Of a stretch of DNA of 44,406 nucleotides, positions 8,613-17,241 are shown in pieces. The stretch's first letter is position 1. The number at the start of each line of letters is the position of its first letter. The position numbers and the translations under genes were made by a program. This DNA is from CAZADA01 sp964636945 (lineage in GTDB: Bacteria; Pseudomonadota; Alphaproteobacteria; Caulobacterales; Maricaulaceae). The stretch is taken from the NCBI GenBank assembly GCA_964636945.1, contig CAZWVH010000020.1:1-44406 (forward strand), written 5' to 3'. The notes below the pieces were generated by a model that did no database searches, was not told where the DNA came from, and saw only the letters and a list, made by a program, of their open reading frames with translations.

Positions 8613-9671
8613 ATGAGGAAGTCTTTATACGGTGTCGCTCTTGCTGCAATGGTCGCCGCCTCCGCGGCAGGCGCGCAAGAGGACAGAGGGTTTTACCTTA
8701 AGGCCGGTTTCGGTTATGGCGGACCGACTGGAAAAGACGTGAAGAATGCGTTCGGCGTAGCCAATAGCGACGCCCGCCTGACGGCCGATTCTGATTTTCG
8801 GCCCATGCTTGGAGCGGGTTACGCTTTCGGCAATGATTGGCGCGTCGATTTTGACGCCGTGCAACGCTACAACGAGCTCGGCGCTGGCGGGACCGTTGAA
8901 AAAAGCGACCTGAACGGCATCGCCTTGATGGCTAATATCATTCGCGATTTTGACCAGAACCTCACCCCCGGATTTGATATTGATCCTTATATCGGTGCGG
9001 GCATTGGCGCCGCGCAGTACCGCTTCTCGATCCAGGATGCGAACCAAATCATTGTCAATGACGAGACCAATTTAGCCGGGCAGGTTTTCGCGGGATTGGG
9101 CTGGCGGATTACAGACCGTCTGACCGCCGACGCTGAATATCGCTACTTCCAAACGGCCGACAACGACGTGCTCATCGGCGATGTGAAGCAGAGCCTGCAG
9201 TCGCCATCGTCCCACGATGTATTCTTGGGCCTTCGTTATTCGTTCGGTCCGCGCGCCGTGGCGCAAGATGCGCCGCCTCCGCCACCTCCGCCCGCCGCTG
9301 ACACCTATGTGCAGCCTGTGGTGATTTGCGATGACGTGCCGTTCGTTGTGTACTTTGGCTGGGACGAATCGGCTTTAACCAGTCAGGCGCAACAAGTGAT
9401 CTCCAACGCGGCAGATCAAGCGGATGAGTGCGACATCACGCAAGTGAATGTGGAAGGTCACACCGACCGCTCAGGTAGTGCGGCTTACAATCGTAACCTG
9501 TCACGACAGCGTGCGGAATCCGTTCGCGACGCCTTGATCCGTGAAGGCGTGCCATCGAGCACGATCCGGATCGAAGCCAAAGGCGAGGGCGATACCGCCG
9601 TGGAAACACCGGACGGCGTGCGCGAGCCGTTGAACCGTCGCTCTGAGGTGCTGATTATCGTCGCGAACTAA
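8613..9671 (+). CDS. OmpA-family outer-membrane beta-barrel with peptidoglycan-binding domain
   Basis: This 352-aa protein has a signal peptide (MRKSLYGVALAAMVAASAAGAQ), a beta-barrel of roughly residues 24-205, and a proline-rich linker near residue 210. The C-terminal OmpA domain (about 230-350) has the peptidoglycan contacts of NVEGHTDRSGSAAYNRNLSRQRA and the terminal NRRSEV. It would anchor the outer membrane to the wall. The ATG at 8613 follows a GAGGGG ribosome site; the frame extends to a TTG at 8568, but that would precede the signal peptide. Cysteines at the start (VICDD) and middle (DECDI) of the C-terminal domain could form a disulfide. A strong terminator follows, so it is probably monocistronic. 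Confidence 0.94.
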   Translation: MRKSLYGVALAAMVAASAAGAQEDRGFYLKAGFGYGGPTGKDVKNAFGVANSDARLTADSDFRPMLGAGYAFGNDWRVDFDAVQRYNELGAGGTVEKSDLNGIALMANIIRDFDQNLTPGFDIDPYIGAGIGAAQYRFSIQDANQIIVNDETNLAGQVFAGLGWRITDRLTADAEYRYFQTADNDVLIGDVKQSLQSPSSHDVFLGLRYSFGPRAVAQDAPPPPPPPAADTYVQPVVICDDVPFVVYFGWDESALTSQAQQVISNAADQADECDITQVNVEGHTDRSGSAAYNRNLSRQRAESVRDALIREGVPSSTIRIEAKGEGDTAVETPDGVREPLNRRSEVLIIVAN

Positions 9672-9707
9672 GCGGCGCTGTTGCAGCATTACTCTAGTTT
9701 ACATTGG

Positions 9708-9740
9708 AAAGGGTCCAGCGATTGCTGGGCCTTTTCTTTT
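9708..9740 (+). terminator. Rho-independent terminator after the OmpA gene
   Basis: The arm AAAGGGTCCAGC (9708-9719) pairs with GCTGGGCCTTTT (9724-9735) across a GATT loop. The stem has 12 pairs including two G-T wobbles. Thymines continue to 9740. It lies 36 bp after the stop codon. Confidence 0.9.
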
Positions 9741-9789
9741 GGCATGCGCTAGATGGCGCGGAGAAATTAATCGGTAAAGAGGGACGACA

Positions 9790-11082
9790 ATGACCAATGT
9801 TAAGCGGCCGGCTGCGCAGCACACAATTGCGGGTCGAGCACTGCGTCCTGAGTCGCTCGTCATGAGCTATGGCTACGATCCGCACGAATGGGGCGGCAGT
9901 ATCCGCCCGGTCATCTGTCAAACTTCGACTTTTGCCTTTCGTTCTTGCGAGCAAGGCGCCGCTCATTTTCGTCTTTTGCGTGAAGGCGACATCTCGCCCG
10001 ATACGGAATTTGCCAATAGCGCTTACACCAGGCTTGGAAATCCAAGTTTTGACGTTGTGGAAGCACGGTTAACGTTGTTTGACGGCGCAGAGGCCGCATT
10101 GTGTTTTGCTTCGGGCATGAGCGCGATCACCACGACTTTACTGACATTCGTGAAATCAGGTTCGGTGGTGCTGCACGCTGGCGCGCTCTATGGCGCGAGC
10201 GAGGTCTTCATCCGCCAAACTTTGCCCCAATTGGGAGTGCAAGCCTTCTCCTTGGGCGCAGCGCTGGACGAAAGCGAGATTAGAAGGGCGGTTGAGATCG
10301 CCCAGCCTCATGGGCCCATCGATGTCATTTACACAGAAACGCCGAGTAATCCGACGAATGAGTTGGTTGACTTGGAGCTCTGCGTTCGGATCGCTGATGA
10401 GATTGGCGTCCACCAGGCTGGACGCCGACCGGTGGTGATGACGGACAATACATTCCTCGGTCCCATTGGCCAGTCGCCTTTGGACCATGGTGTGGATGTG
10501 GTCTTATATTCGCTGACGAAATATATCGGTGGACATTCTGATCTTATTGCTGGCGCAGCGTTGGGCGCAAAGGCGCTTATGGCTCGGATTAGGGCGATGA
10601 GAGAGCTTTTGGGCGGTGTGCCTGATCCACACACCTGCGCTTTGCTGACGCGAAGCCTTGATACCGTCAAATTGAGGATGGAGCGGGCATTCGATACTGC
10701 TCGTCAGTGTGCAGAATTTTTGCGCGGGCATCCCAAAGTGGAGCGTGTCCAATATTTGGGGTTTGATACCGGCGATCCGCTGCGCCACAGCGTGATCGTC
10801 AAACAATGCAAGGGCTCAGGCTCCACATTCTCGTTTGATATTCAGGGCGGGCAGGCCGCAGCGTTTCGCGTGCTCGACGCGCTGCAGCTGATTAAGCTGG
10901 CTGTCAGTTTGGGCGGTGCGGAAAGTTTGATTTGCCATCCCGGGACAACCACGCATTCAAGCCTTTCGCCTGAACGCCAGGTCGAACTGGGCTTTACCCC
11001 GGGCATGGCTCGGTTATCGGTCGGTTTGGAGGACCCTGATGACCTGATTGCGGATCTCGACCAAGCGCTTGCGCACGCCTGA
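9790..11082 (+). CDS. PLP-dependent Cys/Met metabolism enzyme (cystathionine gamma-synthase family)
   Basis: This 430-aa protein is a fold-type I trans-sulfuration enzyme. The PLP-binding lysine is Lys244 in YSLTKYIGGHSD, with the cofactor contacts SGMSAI, ETPSNPT and MTDNTF before it. The second half carries PDPHTCALLTRSLDT and ESLICHPGTTTHSS. The family includes cystathionine gamma-synthase, cystathionine lyases, methionine gamma-lyase and O-acetylhomoserine sulfhydrylase, and members cannot be told apart safely from motifs. The sequence resembles the proteobacterial group usually labelled only as cystathionine gamma-synthase family. It lies between the OmpA terminator and a convergent DUF481 gene, so its context gives no help. 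Confidence 0.88.
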   Translation: MTNVKRPAAQHTIAGRALRPESLVMSYGYDPHEWGGSIRPVICQTSTFAFRSCEQGAAHFRLLREGDISPDTEFANSAYTRLGNPSFDVVEARLTLFDGAEAALCFASGMSAITTTLLTFVKSGSVVLHAGALYGASEVFIRQTLPQLGVQAFSLGAALDESEIRRAVEIAQPHGPIDVIYTETPSNPTNELVDLELCVRIADEIGVHQAGRRPVVMTDNTFLGPIGQSPLDHGVDVVLYSLTKYIGGHSDLIAGAALGAKALMARIRAMRELLGGVPDPHTCALLTRSLDTVKLRMERAFDTARQCAEFLRGHPKVERVQYLGFDTGDPLRHSVIVKQCKGSGSTFSFDIQGGQAAAFRVLDALQLIKLAVSLGGAESLICHPGTTTHSSLSPERQVELGFTPGMARLSVGLEDPDDLIADLDQALAHA

Positions 11083-11096
11083 TCAATGAATGCGCA

Positions 11097-11855
11097 TTAT
11101 TCGCCGCGTTTGAAGACGAGCGCTGCGCGGAGTGTGGTGTCGGTTTCCTCGGTCCCCATTGGCGGCTCGGTTTCATAGGTCAATTCGTAGGAGAACCGGG
11201 CGGACAGATACCCATTAATCGCCGCAGAAAGCGCTGCGCGATTGAAGAACTCAGTGGTCTCCTCGGTCGATGTGACATCGTTGAGAAGGCTGAAAGACAC
11301 ATTCTCGCTGAACTCGTGGGAGTACTTACTGCCAACGAGCATGGCGAACCGGGTGCTGGATTCACCGGTATCGGTGACCTCTTCAAAGCGCACGCCTGGA
11401 CCAGCGCGCACGGCCCAATAAGTGGGGCCGCTTTCGATGAGCTCGAGGCCGATACCCGCATTCAACGTGCCTTGGTATTCATAGCCGCTAAACTCGTCGA
11501 CTTCGTAAGATGCGCTGCCAAAGGCGAACCAGCGTTCGGTGAGGATGCGGTCATGCTGATACCCGGCGAACAGGCGATTTTTGGTCTCTTCGCCTTCGGT
11601 GTCGCCATAGTCATAAAAGAATTCGGCAAAATTACGGGTGACCAGGCCTTCACGCTCCACCTTGGCGGCGACGCCAAAATCGTTGGATTCTGTGTTGCCT
11701 GTTTTTGAGATCGCGCTCAGCGCCACCTCGGCAAGCCACTGTGGGGCTTCGAGCTCTTCTTCGGGCTGATAGACCTCTTGCCCAAACGATGGAGCTGTGA
11801 GTGCGAAAACCGAAGCGAGTTGAAGTGTCAGTGCGCGCAATGCCATTGTGCTCAT
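11097..11855 (-). CDS. DUF481 family outer-membrane protein
   Basis: This 252-aa protein has a signal peptide (about residues 1-25, ending SFGQ) and a body of alternating beta strands rich in aromatic and acidic residues. The run WLAEVALSAISKTGNTES with NRLFAGYQHDRILTERWFAFG is typical of DUF481/YdiY-like beta-barrels, some of which were described as salt-induced. The C-terminus ALVFKRGE ends in a strand. The start at 11855 has an AGGTAAC sequence upstream; the ATG at 11846 is also possible. It ends 15 bp from the convergent PLP enzyme. Function is not known; an outer-membrane location is inferred. Confidence 0.8.
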   Translation of the reverse strand: MSTMALRALTLQLASVFALTAPSFGQEVYQPEEELEAPQWLAEVALSAISKTGNTESNDFGVAAKVEREGLVTRNFAEFFYDYGDTEGEETKNRLFAGYQHDRILTERWFAFGSASYEVDEFSGYEYQGTLNAGIGLELIESGPTYWAVRAGPGVRFEEVTDTGESSTRFAMLVGSKYSHEFSENVSFSLLNDVTSTEETTEFFNRAALSAAINGYLSARFSYELTYETEPPMGTEETDTTLRAALVFKRGE

Positions 11856-11948
11856 CCAATGTTACCTATTTGCAGAATGGCCTACCCCCGCCTTGGTTGA
11901 TGAACCGTTTACATCCCGGTGGCGTGTCGGTCGAAAAGGATGGCAAAA

Positions 11949-13217
11949 ATGAAGCTGAACCACGACAACGCGGCGACCATGACGGCCATGGAGCGCGAAT
12001 TGCTCGATGGCCTTGGAGATCAAAGCGCACGGATGCTGGCGAATGTGCGACAATGGTCGGCCATTAACTCTGGCAGTCGCAATGTTGCCGGGCTCATGCA
12101 GATGCAGCGCGTTGTTGCTGATCACTTTGCGAATATTCGAGGGGCAAACGTGGAATCGGTCGCGTTAAAACCCTCGGTGGTGATTGGCGCTGACGGAGAA
12201 GAGCGCGGACAAGATCATCCCCCCGCCGTACGCGTTGTGCAGCGCCCCGACGCTCCAGTTCAAATTGCCATGACCGGTCATTATGACACGGTATTCTCCG
12301 CTGATTCGCCGTTTCAAACGTGCACCGACCTTGATGATGACACTCTTAATGGCCCCGGAGTGGCTGACATGAAGGGCGGGCTGTTGGTGTTGGCTGAAGC
12401 TCTCAAAACCCTGGAGAGTCATCCTGACGCGAACAATGTGGGGTATACGGTGCTGATCAGCCCTGATGAGGAGATCGGCAATCCCGCCAGCGCGCCGTTC
12501 ATCGCTGAGTTGGGCGCGCGCGCTCATGTGGGGATGACTTACGAGCCCGCGCTGGAGGATGGCGGCCTTGCCGGGGCGCGTAAAGGCTCTGGAAATTTTT
12601 CGGTCGTGGTGCGTGGGCGGGCCGCACATGCTGGGCGCGAACACGCCAAGGGCCGCAACGCCATTGAAGCGGCGTCCCGCTTCGTGGTTGGCGTTCAAGA
12701 CCTCAACGGCAGGCGCGATGGCGTCACCTTCAATGTGGGCAATATCACCGGCGGCGGTCCTGTGAATATGGTGCCCGACTTGGCCATTGCGCAGTTCAAT
12801 ATTCGCGTCGGCGAAGAGGGTGACATGACGTGGGCTGGCGATGAAATTGATCGGCTCGTGGCGCAAATCGCCGACTTGGATGGGATTGCAGCAAAGCTGC
12901 ACGGAGGATTTACGCGCCCGCCCAAACCGATGACGCCGCAGAATGCGCAAATGTTTGCTTGGACAAAGTCGGCCGGGGCCGCGCTGGGATTGGACGTGAC
13001 TTGGAAAGATACGGGCGGGGTATGCGAGGGCAATAATCTGTGGGCGGCAGGGTGTCCCAATGTGGATACGCTCGGCGTGCGAGGCGGCCGCATTCATTCC
13101 TCTGAGGAGTTCGTGAAGCTTTCAAGTTTTGCCGAGCGGGCCAGATTGTCGGCCCTGATGTTATTCCGGTTTGCGACCGGCGATTTTGACGCCCGAGCCT
13201 TGCGGGCTGGGGCGTAG
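11949..13217 (+). CDS. M20 family metallohydrolase in the ast cluster
   Basis: This 422-aa dizinc peptidase/deacylase resembles carboxypeptidase G2. Metal ligands are in order: His111 (GHYDTVF), bridging Asp140 (GPGVADMKGG), the catalytic pair Glu174-Glu175 (SPDEEIGNPAS), YEPA, and a late His in GGRIHSSEEF. The lid domain is in the middle (GRAAHAGREHAKGRNA). I chose the ATG at 11949 because GGA lies 8-10 bases upstream; GTG 11919 and ATG 11940 are alternatives. There is no signal peptide, so it is cytosolic. It is followed after 66 bp by astA and then astD, while no AstE-type desuccinylase is seen. It may release succinate from N-succinylglutamate, but that is inference. Confidence 0.9.
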   Translation: MKLNHDNAATMTAMERELLDGLGDQSARMLANVRQWSAINSGSRNVAGLMQMQRVVADHFANIRGANVESVALKPSVVIGADGEERGQDHPPAVRVVQRPDAPVQIAMTGHYDTVFSADSPFQTCTDLDDDTLNGPGVADMKGGLLVLAEALKTLESHPDANNVGYTVLISPDEEIGNPASAPFIAELGARAHVGMTYEPALEDGGLAGARKGSGNFSVVVRGRAAHAGREHAKGRNAIEAASRFVVGVQDLNGRRDGVTFNVGNITGGGPVNMVPDLAIAQFNIRVGEEGDMTWAGDEIDRLVAQIADLDGIAAKLHGGFTRPPKPMTPQNAQMFAWTKSAGAALGLDVTWKDTGGVCEGNNLWAAGCPNVDTLGVRGGRIHSSEEFVKLSSFAERARLSALMLFRFATGDFDARALRAGA

Positions 13218-13283
13218 CGGCGCTAGACACAGCTCACTTCGCTCGATCGTTGCGTTTCAACAATTCACCATCAGGGGGCTGTT

Positions 13284-14303
13284 ATGCCCATAGTACGGCC
13301 AGCTCGAGCTGACGACATCGACGCATTTTATGAGTTGGCCGAACTTTCCGGACCCGGCTTTACCAGTCTGCCTGTGGATCGCGAGCGGCTTGAAGAAACC
13401 ATCGCTTCATCGGTGACAACGCTGAGCAATCCCCGGGAAATGGACGATTCCGATCATTTTTTGCTGATGCTTGAAGACGATGACGGGCGTGTTCGCGGTT
13501 GCGCGGCAGTCAAACCGAAAACTGGTCTCAAAAAGCCATTCTTCAATTACAAGATCTTGCGTGTCTCACAAGTATCCAGTGTCATCGGCCGACGGTTTGA
13601 TACGGATATCTTGATGTTGGTGAACGAATATGCTGGGTGCACCGAAGTGGGAACTTTGTTTTTACATCCCGATGCACGCGGCGGCGGCAATGGAACGCTC
13701 TTGGCCAAGTCGCGCTATTTGCTCATCGCTGCTGCGCCAGAGCGGTTCGCCTCCAATGTGGTGGCTGAATTGCGCGGTGTGGTTGACGAGAAGGGCCGTT
13801 CGCCCTTTTGGGAGCATTTGGGTGTGAAGTTCTTCAACATGACCTTTGGCGAAGCTGATCATCTCAACGCGATTTCGGACAACCAGTTTATCCTCGATCT
13901 GATGCCCAAATATCCCATCTACCTCGAGCTCCTCCATCCAGATGCTCGCGGCGTGGTGGGACACGTCCATCCCGACGGCCAAGCCGCGATGAAGCTGCTC
14001 GAGGCTGAAGGATTTCGCTACGATCGTGTGGTGGACATTTTTGACGCTGGTCCGTTGGTTTCAGCTCCGCGTAACGACATTCGCACAGTTCGGGAGAGCA
14101 GGCTGTTTACCGTTCACATTGCTGATGACGGGCAGAAATTGCCACATGACGCGTTCGTTTCGACCGATGTTCTCAATCGATTTGGTGTGACGCGCGCGCG
14201 CGCGCACATTAAGGGTGACCGCGTCACCTTGACCGCCAGCGACGCTGAACGGCTCAAAGTGAGCGCTGGAGACCAAACACGCGTGTGGAGTGAGGCGCTA
14301 TGA
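13284..14303 (+). CDS. astA: Arginine N-succinyltransferase
   Basis: This 339-aa enzyme transfers succinyl from succinyl-CoA to arginine, the first step of the ammonia-releasing AST pathway. Family motifs run through the protein: MPIVRPARADDIDAFYELA at the start, GPGFTSLP, GTLFLHPDARGGGNG (the acyl-CoA-binding loop) and FWEHLGVKFF. Length matches the family. A CG-repeat tract at 14191-14205 lies in the C-terminal part and could be slip-prone, but the frame is intact. Its stop overlaps the astD start by four bases (ATGA), which points to translational coupling. Confidence 0.95.
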   Translation: MPIVRPARADDIDAFYELAELSGPGFTSLPVDRERLEETIASSVTTLSNPREMDDSDHFLLMLEDDDGRVRGCAAVKPKTGLKKPFFNYKILRVSQVSSVIGRRFDTDILMLVNEYAGCTEVGTLFLHPDARGGGNGTLLAKSRYLLIAAAPERFASNVVAELRGVVDEKGRSPFWEHLGVKFFNMTFGEADHLNAISDNQFILDLMPKYPIYLELLHPDARGVVGHVHPDGQAAMKLLEAEGFRYDRVVDIFDAGPLVSAPRNDIRTVRESRLFTVHIADDGQKLPHDAFVSTDVLNRFGVTRARAHIKGDRVTLTASDAERLKVSAGDQTRVWSEAL

Positions 14304-15778
14304 GCACGACGGCGGACACAGCCAACCCGCCTGGGTTGGCCTTCATCAACGGGGCGTGGCGGGAACCGGCGGGGGCGGAGTTGACATCATCAGCCCCGGC
14401 GACGGGCGATGTCTTTTGGCGGGGTCGAGTGGCCAGTCCACAGGATGTGACCGACGCCATCGCAGCGGCGCGCGCCGCGTCACGAGACTGGGCGAGGCGG
14501 CGTTTATCAGATCGAATTGCGTTGGCCGAGGCCTATCGCGATGTGATCCAAGACCGGTCGGATGAATTGGCCAAACTGATTGCGCAAGAAACCGGCAAAC
14601 CGCTTTGGGAAGGAAAGGCTGAGGCTGGCGCTGTGGCCGGCAAGGTTCAAATCTCCATCGATGCCTATCATGAGCGCACCGGTTCGCGGGAGAGCGACAC
14701 TGCGTTCGGCCAGGCTGTCCTGAACCACCGACCCCACGGCGTCATGGCAATATTGGGACCTTTCAATTTTCCTGCACACCTGCCCAATGGCCATATCGTA
14801 CCAGCGCTGATCGCGGGCAATACGGCAGTATTTAAGCCCTCTGAGCAGACCCCAGCCGTTGGGGCCTTTTTGGTTGAGGCCTGGCGCGAAGCTGGCTTGC
14901 CTGACGGTGTGCTCAACATGGTCCAGGGCGCGCGCGACACAGGCGCGGCGTTGCTTGATGGTGACATTGACGGTGTGTTGTTCACCGGGTCGGTGGACGC
15001 GGGGGTCATGATCCATCGTAAATTCGCGGGACGGCCGGACGTGATTTTGGCGCTGGAAATGGGCGGCAATAACCCTCTGATTGCTTGGGACTACCGCGAT
15101 GTGGACGCGGCGGGCGTGATCGCTTTGCAATCGGCATTCATCACCGCTGGTCAGCGCTGCACGTGCGCGCGCCGTTTGATCATTGAGCGCGGGCCAAAGG
15201 GGGATGCGCTGTTGGATGCGCTCATTGCGTTGGTCGGTCGGGTTCGCATTGGCGAGCCCTTTGATGATCCTGAGCCATTCATGGGCCCGGTCATCAGCCC
15301 AGAGTCTGCGGCTCGCGTCGTCACCGCGCAATCCAAACTCACCGACCTTGGCGGCAAGGTGTTGGTTGAGGCGAAGGCCGACGCCGGTTCAGCATTTGTC
15401 TCGCCCGGGATGATTGATGTGACCGGCCTAAAGCTTGAGGATCGCGAGGTGTTCGGACCATTGCTGCAAGTGGTCCGCGCGGAGAGCTTTAATCAGGCTG
15501 TCAGTGAGGCAAACGCCACTCAGTTTGGCCTGTCTGCTGGCCTCATCAGCGATGACGAAGCGTTATGGCGTCATGTGCAGTCCGATGTACGCGCAGGGAT
15601 TTTGAATTGGAACCGGCCCACGACTGGCGCCGCGTCGAATATGCCATTTGGCGGCCCGGGATTTTCCGGCAATCATAGGCCAAGCGCCTATTACGCCGCA
15701 GATTATTGCGCTTATCCCGTGGCAAGTCAGACGGCGGCGAAAGTCGAAAACGTGGCGACGCGCGGGCTAGGCGAATAG
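14300..15778 (+). CDS. astD: N-succinylglutamate 5-semialdehyde dehydrogenase
   Basis: This 492-aa NAD-dependent aldehyde dehydrogenase oxidises succinylglutamic semialdehyde in arginine catabolism. The general base is Glu253 in LEMGGNNPL and the nucleophile Cys287 in GQRCTCARR. The cofactor region LGPFNFPAHLPNGHIVPAL and the C-terminal NMPFGGPGFSGNHRPSAYYAADYCAYPV are typical of AstD rather than of other aldehyde dehydrogenases. It is coupled to astA by a four-base overlap. astB and astC are not in this window, so the pathway must be completed elsewhere or differ. Confidence 0.95.
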   Translation: MSTTADTANPPGLAFINGAWREPAGAELTSSAPATGDVFWRGRVASPQDVTDAIAAARAASRDWARRRLSDRIALAEAYRDVIQDRSDELAKLIAQETGKPLWEGKAEAGAVAGKVQISIDAYHERTGSRESDTAFGQAVLNHRPHGVMAILGPFNFPAHLPNGHIVPALIAGNTAVFKPSEQTPAVGAFLVEAWREAGLPDGVLNMVQGARDTGAALLDGDIDGVLFTGSVDAGVMIHRKFAGRPDVILALEMGGNNPLIAWDYRDVDAAGVIALQSAFITAGQRCTCARRLIIERGPKGDALLDALIALVGRVRIGEPFDDPEPFMGPVISPESAARVVTAQSKLTDLGGKVLVEAKADAGSAFVSPGMIDVTGLKLEDREVFGPLLQVVRAESFNQAVSEANATQFGLSAGLISDDEALWRHVQSDVRAGILNWNRPTTGAASNMPFGGPGFSGNHRPSAYYAADYCAYPVASQTAAKVENVATRGLGE

Positions 15779-15865
15779 GGCTCCCATGCAGTCTCAATAC
15801 GTTTTGGCGTGGCGGAAATCGATCGTTCCGGTTAAAACAGAATAGCGGCGCAGTAGGGGGAAGTC

Positions 15866-16279
15866 ATGAAATCACGTTTTGTCATTTTTGGCGCACTCAG
15901 TGCATTGACACTCGTGGCGTGTGGTCGATCCGATGACCCGGAAGCCGCAAACTCGCCATCGTCGCAGTCGGTGATTGACGACTACAGCGACCCTGTCCTC
16001 ATCGCGGACGGACGCGCCATCGTGCAAGACCAGTGTCTGCAGTGCCACACTGACGAGGCAGATGGCGAAAGCCCGTGGGCGGACGCACCATCACTGCGTA
16101 CGGTGCTTGCGAGTTATGACACCGAGGCGCTTGAAACAGATTTCCGGGAAGGCATTCATGTGGGCCACCCAGATATGCCCGACTTCAACTTCGATCCTTT
16201 GGGCGCCCATGCCTTGTTGGCGTATTTGATCTCAATCCAGGACCAACCGATCCATAGCCCGAACGGCGAGGCGCCTTAG
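15866..16279 (+). CDS. Cytochrome c lipoprotein
   Basis: This 137-aa protein begins with a lipoprotein signal peptide; the lipobox LVAC places the lipidated cysteine at residue 19. One haem site CLQCH is at residues 57-61, and Met104 in HPDMPDF is a likely sixth ligand, so it is a small class I cytochrome c. It would carry electrons at the periplasmic face of a membrane. AGGGGGAAG lies before the ATG. The gene starts 88 bp after astD on the same strand, but the redox partner is unknown and a link to arginine breakdown is not evident. Confidence 0.87.
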   Translation: MKSRFVIFGALSALTLVACGRSDDPEAANSPSSQSVIDDYSDPVLIADGRAIVQDQCLQCHTDEADGESPWADAPSLRTVLASYDTEALETDFREGIHVGHPDMPDFNFDPLGAHALLAYLISIQDQPIHSPNGEAP

Positions 16280-16294
16280 CTTTGCCTGGGCGCG

Positions 16295-16685
16295 TTAGGC
16301 GTGGTGTTCAATCAACTGAATGAGGTTGTCGCAGGTGTCATCGAACACCGCCATGGCGGCGCCGCCGGCTTTCATGGGGGGCTGGGTGAAGGTCACGCCC
16401 GCCGCTTCCAGTCTTTTCACCTCGGATTCAATGTCATTGACGCTAAACGCAGACCAGGGAATGCCATCCGTCATCAGCGATTCCTGCAAGGTGCGCGCTG
16501 CGGGATATTGATTGGGTTCAAGCGCCGATTCGACGCCATCCGGTTCGTCGGCGGAAACGAGGGTCAGCCAGCTGCGCTCGCCGATGGGAATGTCGTGTTT
16601 GACGACGAATCCGAGCGTGTTGGTGTAGAAATCCAAAACCTTTTCGCTGGTCTTCAACCATCACACTCTTGATGTCCATCTTCAT
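16295..16685 (-). pseudogene. VOC (glyoxalase-like) gene broken by a one-base frameshift
   Basis: Reading from ATG 16685 (AGGAAG upstream) gives MKMDIKSVMVEDQ, the usual start of this VOC family. The frame then runs off. From about 16645 the frame one base over continues EKVLDFYTNTLGFVVKHDIPIGERSWLTLVS and so on to the stop at 16295. Removing a single base in the stretch 16646-16650 (reverse strand CCAGC before GAAAAG) would restore a normal protein of about 130 aa. A TTG-initiated 120-aa version is possible but would lack the first beta strand. It overlaps the upstream regulator by four bases. A sequencing or assembly error is the main alternative; the second lesion next door makes true decay more likely. 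Confidence 0.82.
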
Positions 16686-16996
16686 TGCGCATCTTCCTCA
16701 TAAAACGGCGCTAGCCATGGGTTGATGGTGTCCTTGAGCGATCCAGTCGTGAGCGAATGTACTTTCGTCCGTCCGCGCCATGTCGTGCTGATCAAGCCTA
16801 CTTGCTCAAGCGTGCTCAAATGTCAGGTGATGGCCTGTCGTGTGAGGGTCACAATATGGTCCTCGATCAAGCGAGCGCAGAGCTCAAACAGGCTTTGATC
16901 ATTTCGCTTTCTCAGCTGTTCAAGAATCAACAGGCGCCTATCGTCACCCAGGGCGCGAAACAATCGGCTGAGGTTTTGATCAAACGAAATACCCAT
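16682..16996 (-). pseudogene. ArsR-family regulator with in-frame stop
   Basis: From ATG 16996 the reverse strand encodes MGISFDQNLSRLFRALGDDRR, then LFELCARLIEDHIVTLTRQAIT, then TGA at 16825-16823. The same frame continues HLSTLEQVGLISTTWRGRTKVHSL to a final stop at 16682. This is a complete winged-helix ArsR protein of about 104 codons whose recognition helix (QAIT-x-HLSTLE) is cut by one nonsense codon, number 58. CGA to TGA is the simplest origin. TGA is a normal stop elsewhere here, and there is no reason to expect recoding. The gene is too interrupted to be seen as one open frame. It is translationally coupled (ATGA) to the VOC pseudogene. Confidence 0.85.
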
Positions 16997-17004
16997 AATG
17001 AATT

Positions 17005-17024
17005 ATGCAACATATATGTTGCAT
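17005..17024. promoter_or_regulatory. 20-bp perfect palindrome, probable ArsR operator
   Basis: The half-site ATGCAACATA is followed directly by its exact reverse complement, with no spacer. It lies 8 bp upstream of the ArsR pseudogene start. ArsR proteins paired with VOC enzymes usually bind ATGCAAC/GTTGCAT-type palindromes and autoregulate. The operator is intact although the regulator is not. Confidence 0.75.
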
Positions 17025-17241
17025 GCCAATCGCGCCGTCCGGCTGTCGCGGATGCTGCAAGTGGCTAGACTGTCGGTTTGTCCTGACCAAGAATGCTTGG
17101 AGTTGGTTGCCATGAATATCGTGATACACCATTGCGATATTGCGTTGCTGCGCGTGACGCCTAGAAATCGCACATGCCGAAACACGTCGTTGGCGCATAC
17201 GGCGTCGGATGACGCCTTGCGGTCACGCGCTCTTGCTTGGC

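Noticed and set aside
15779..15795. GGCTCCCATGCAG shared between the regions after astD and after the META lipoprotein gene (around 23096)
   Set aside because: A 13-bp match found twice in 44 kb is expected by chance, and the flanks align poorly.
16823..16825. Selenocysteine or recoded TGA in the ArsR gene
   Set aside because: The position is in a recognition helix where Gln, Arg or Lys is expected, TGA ends normal genes here, and the neighbour is also broken.
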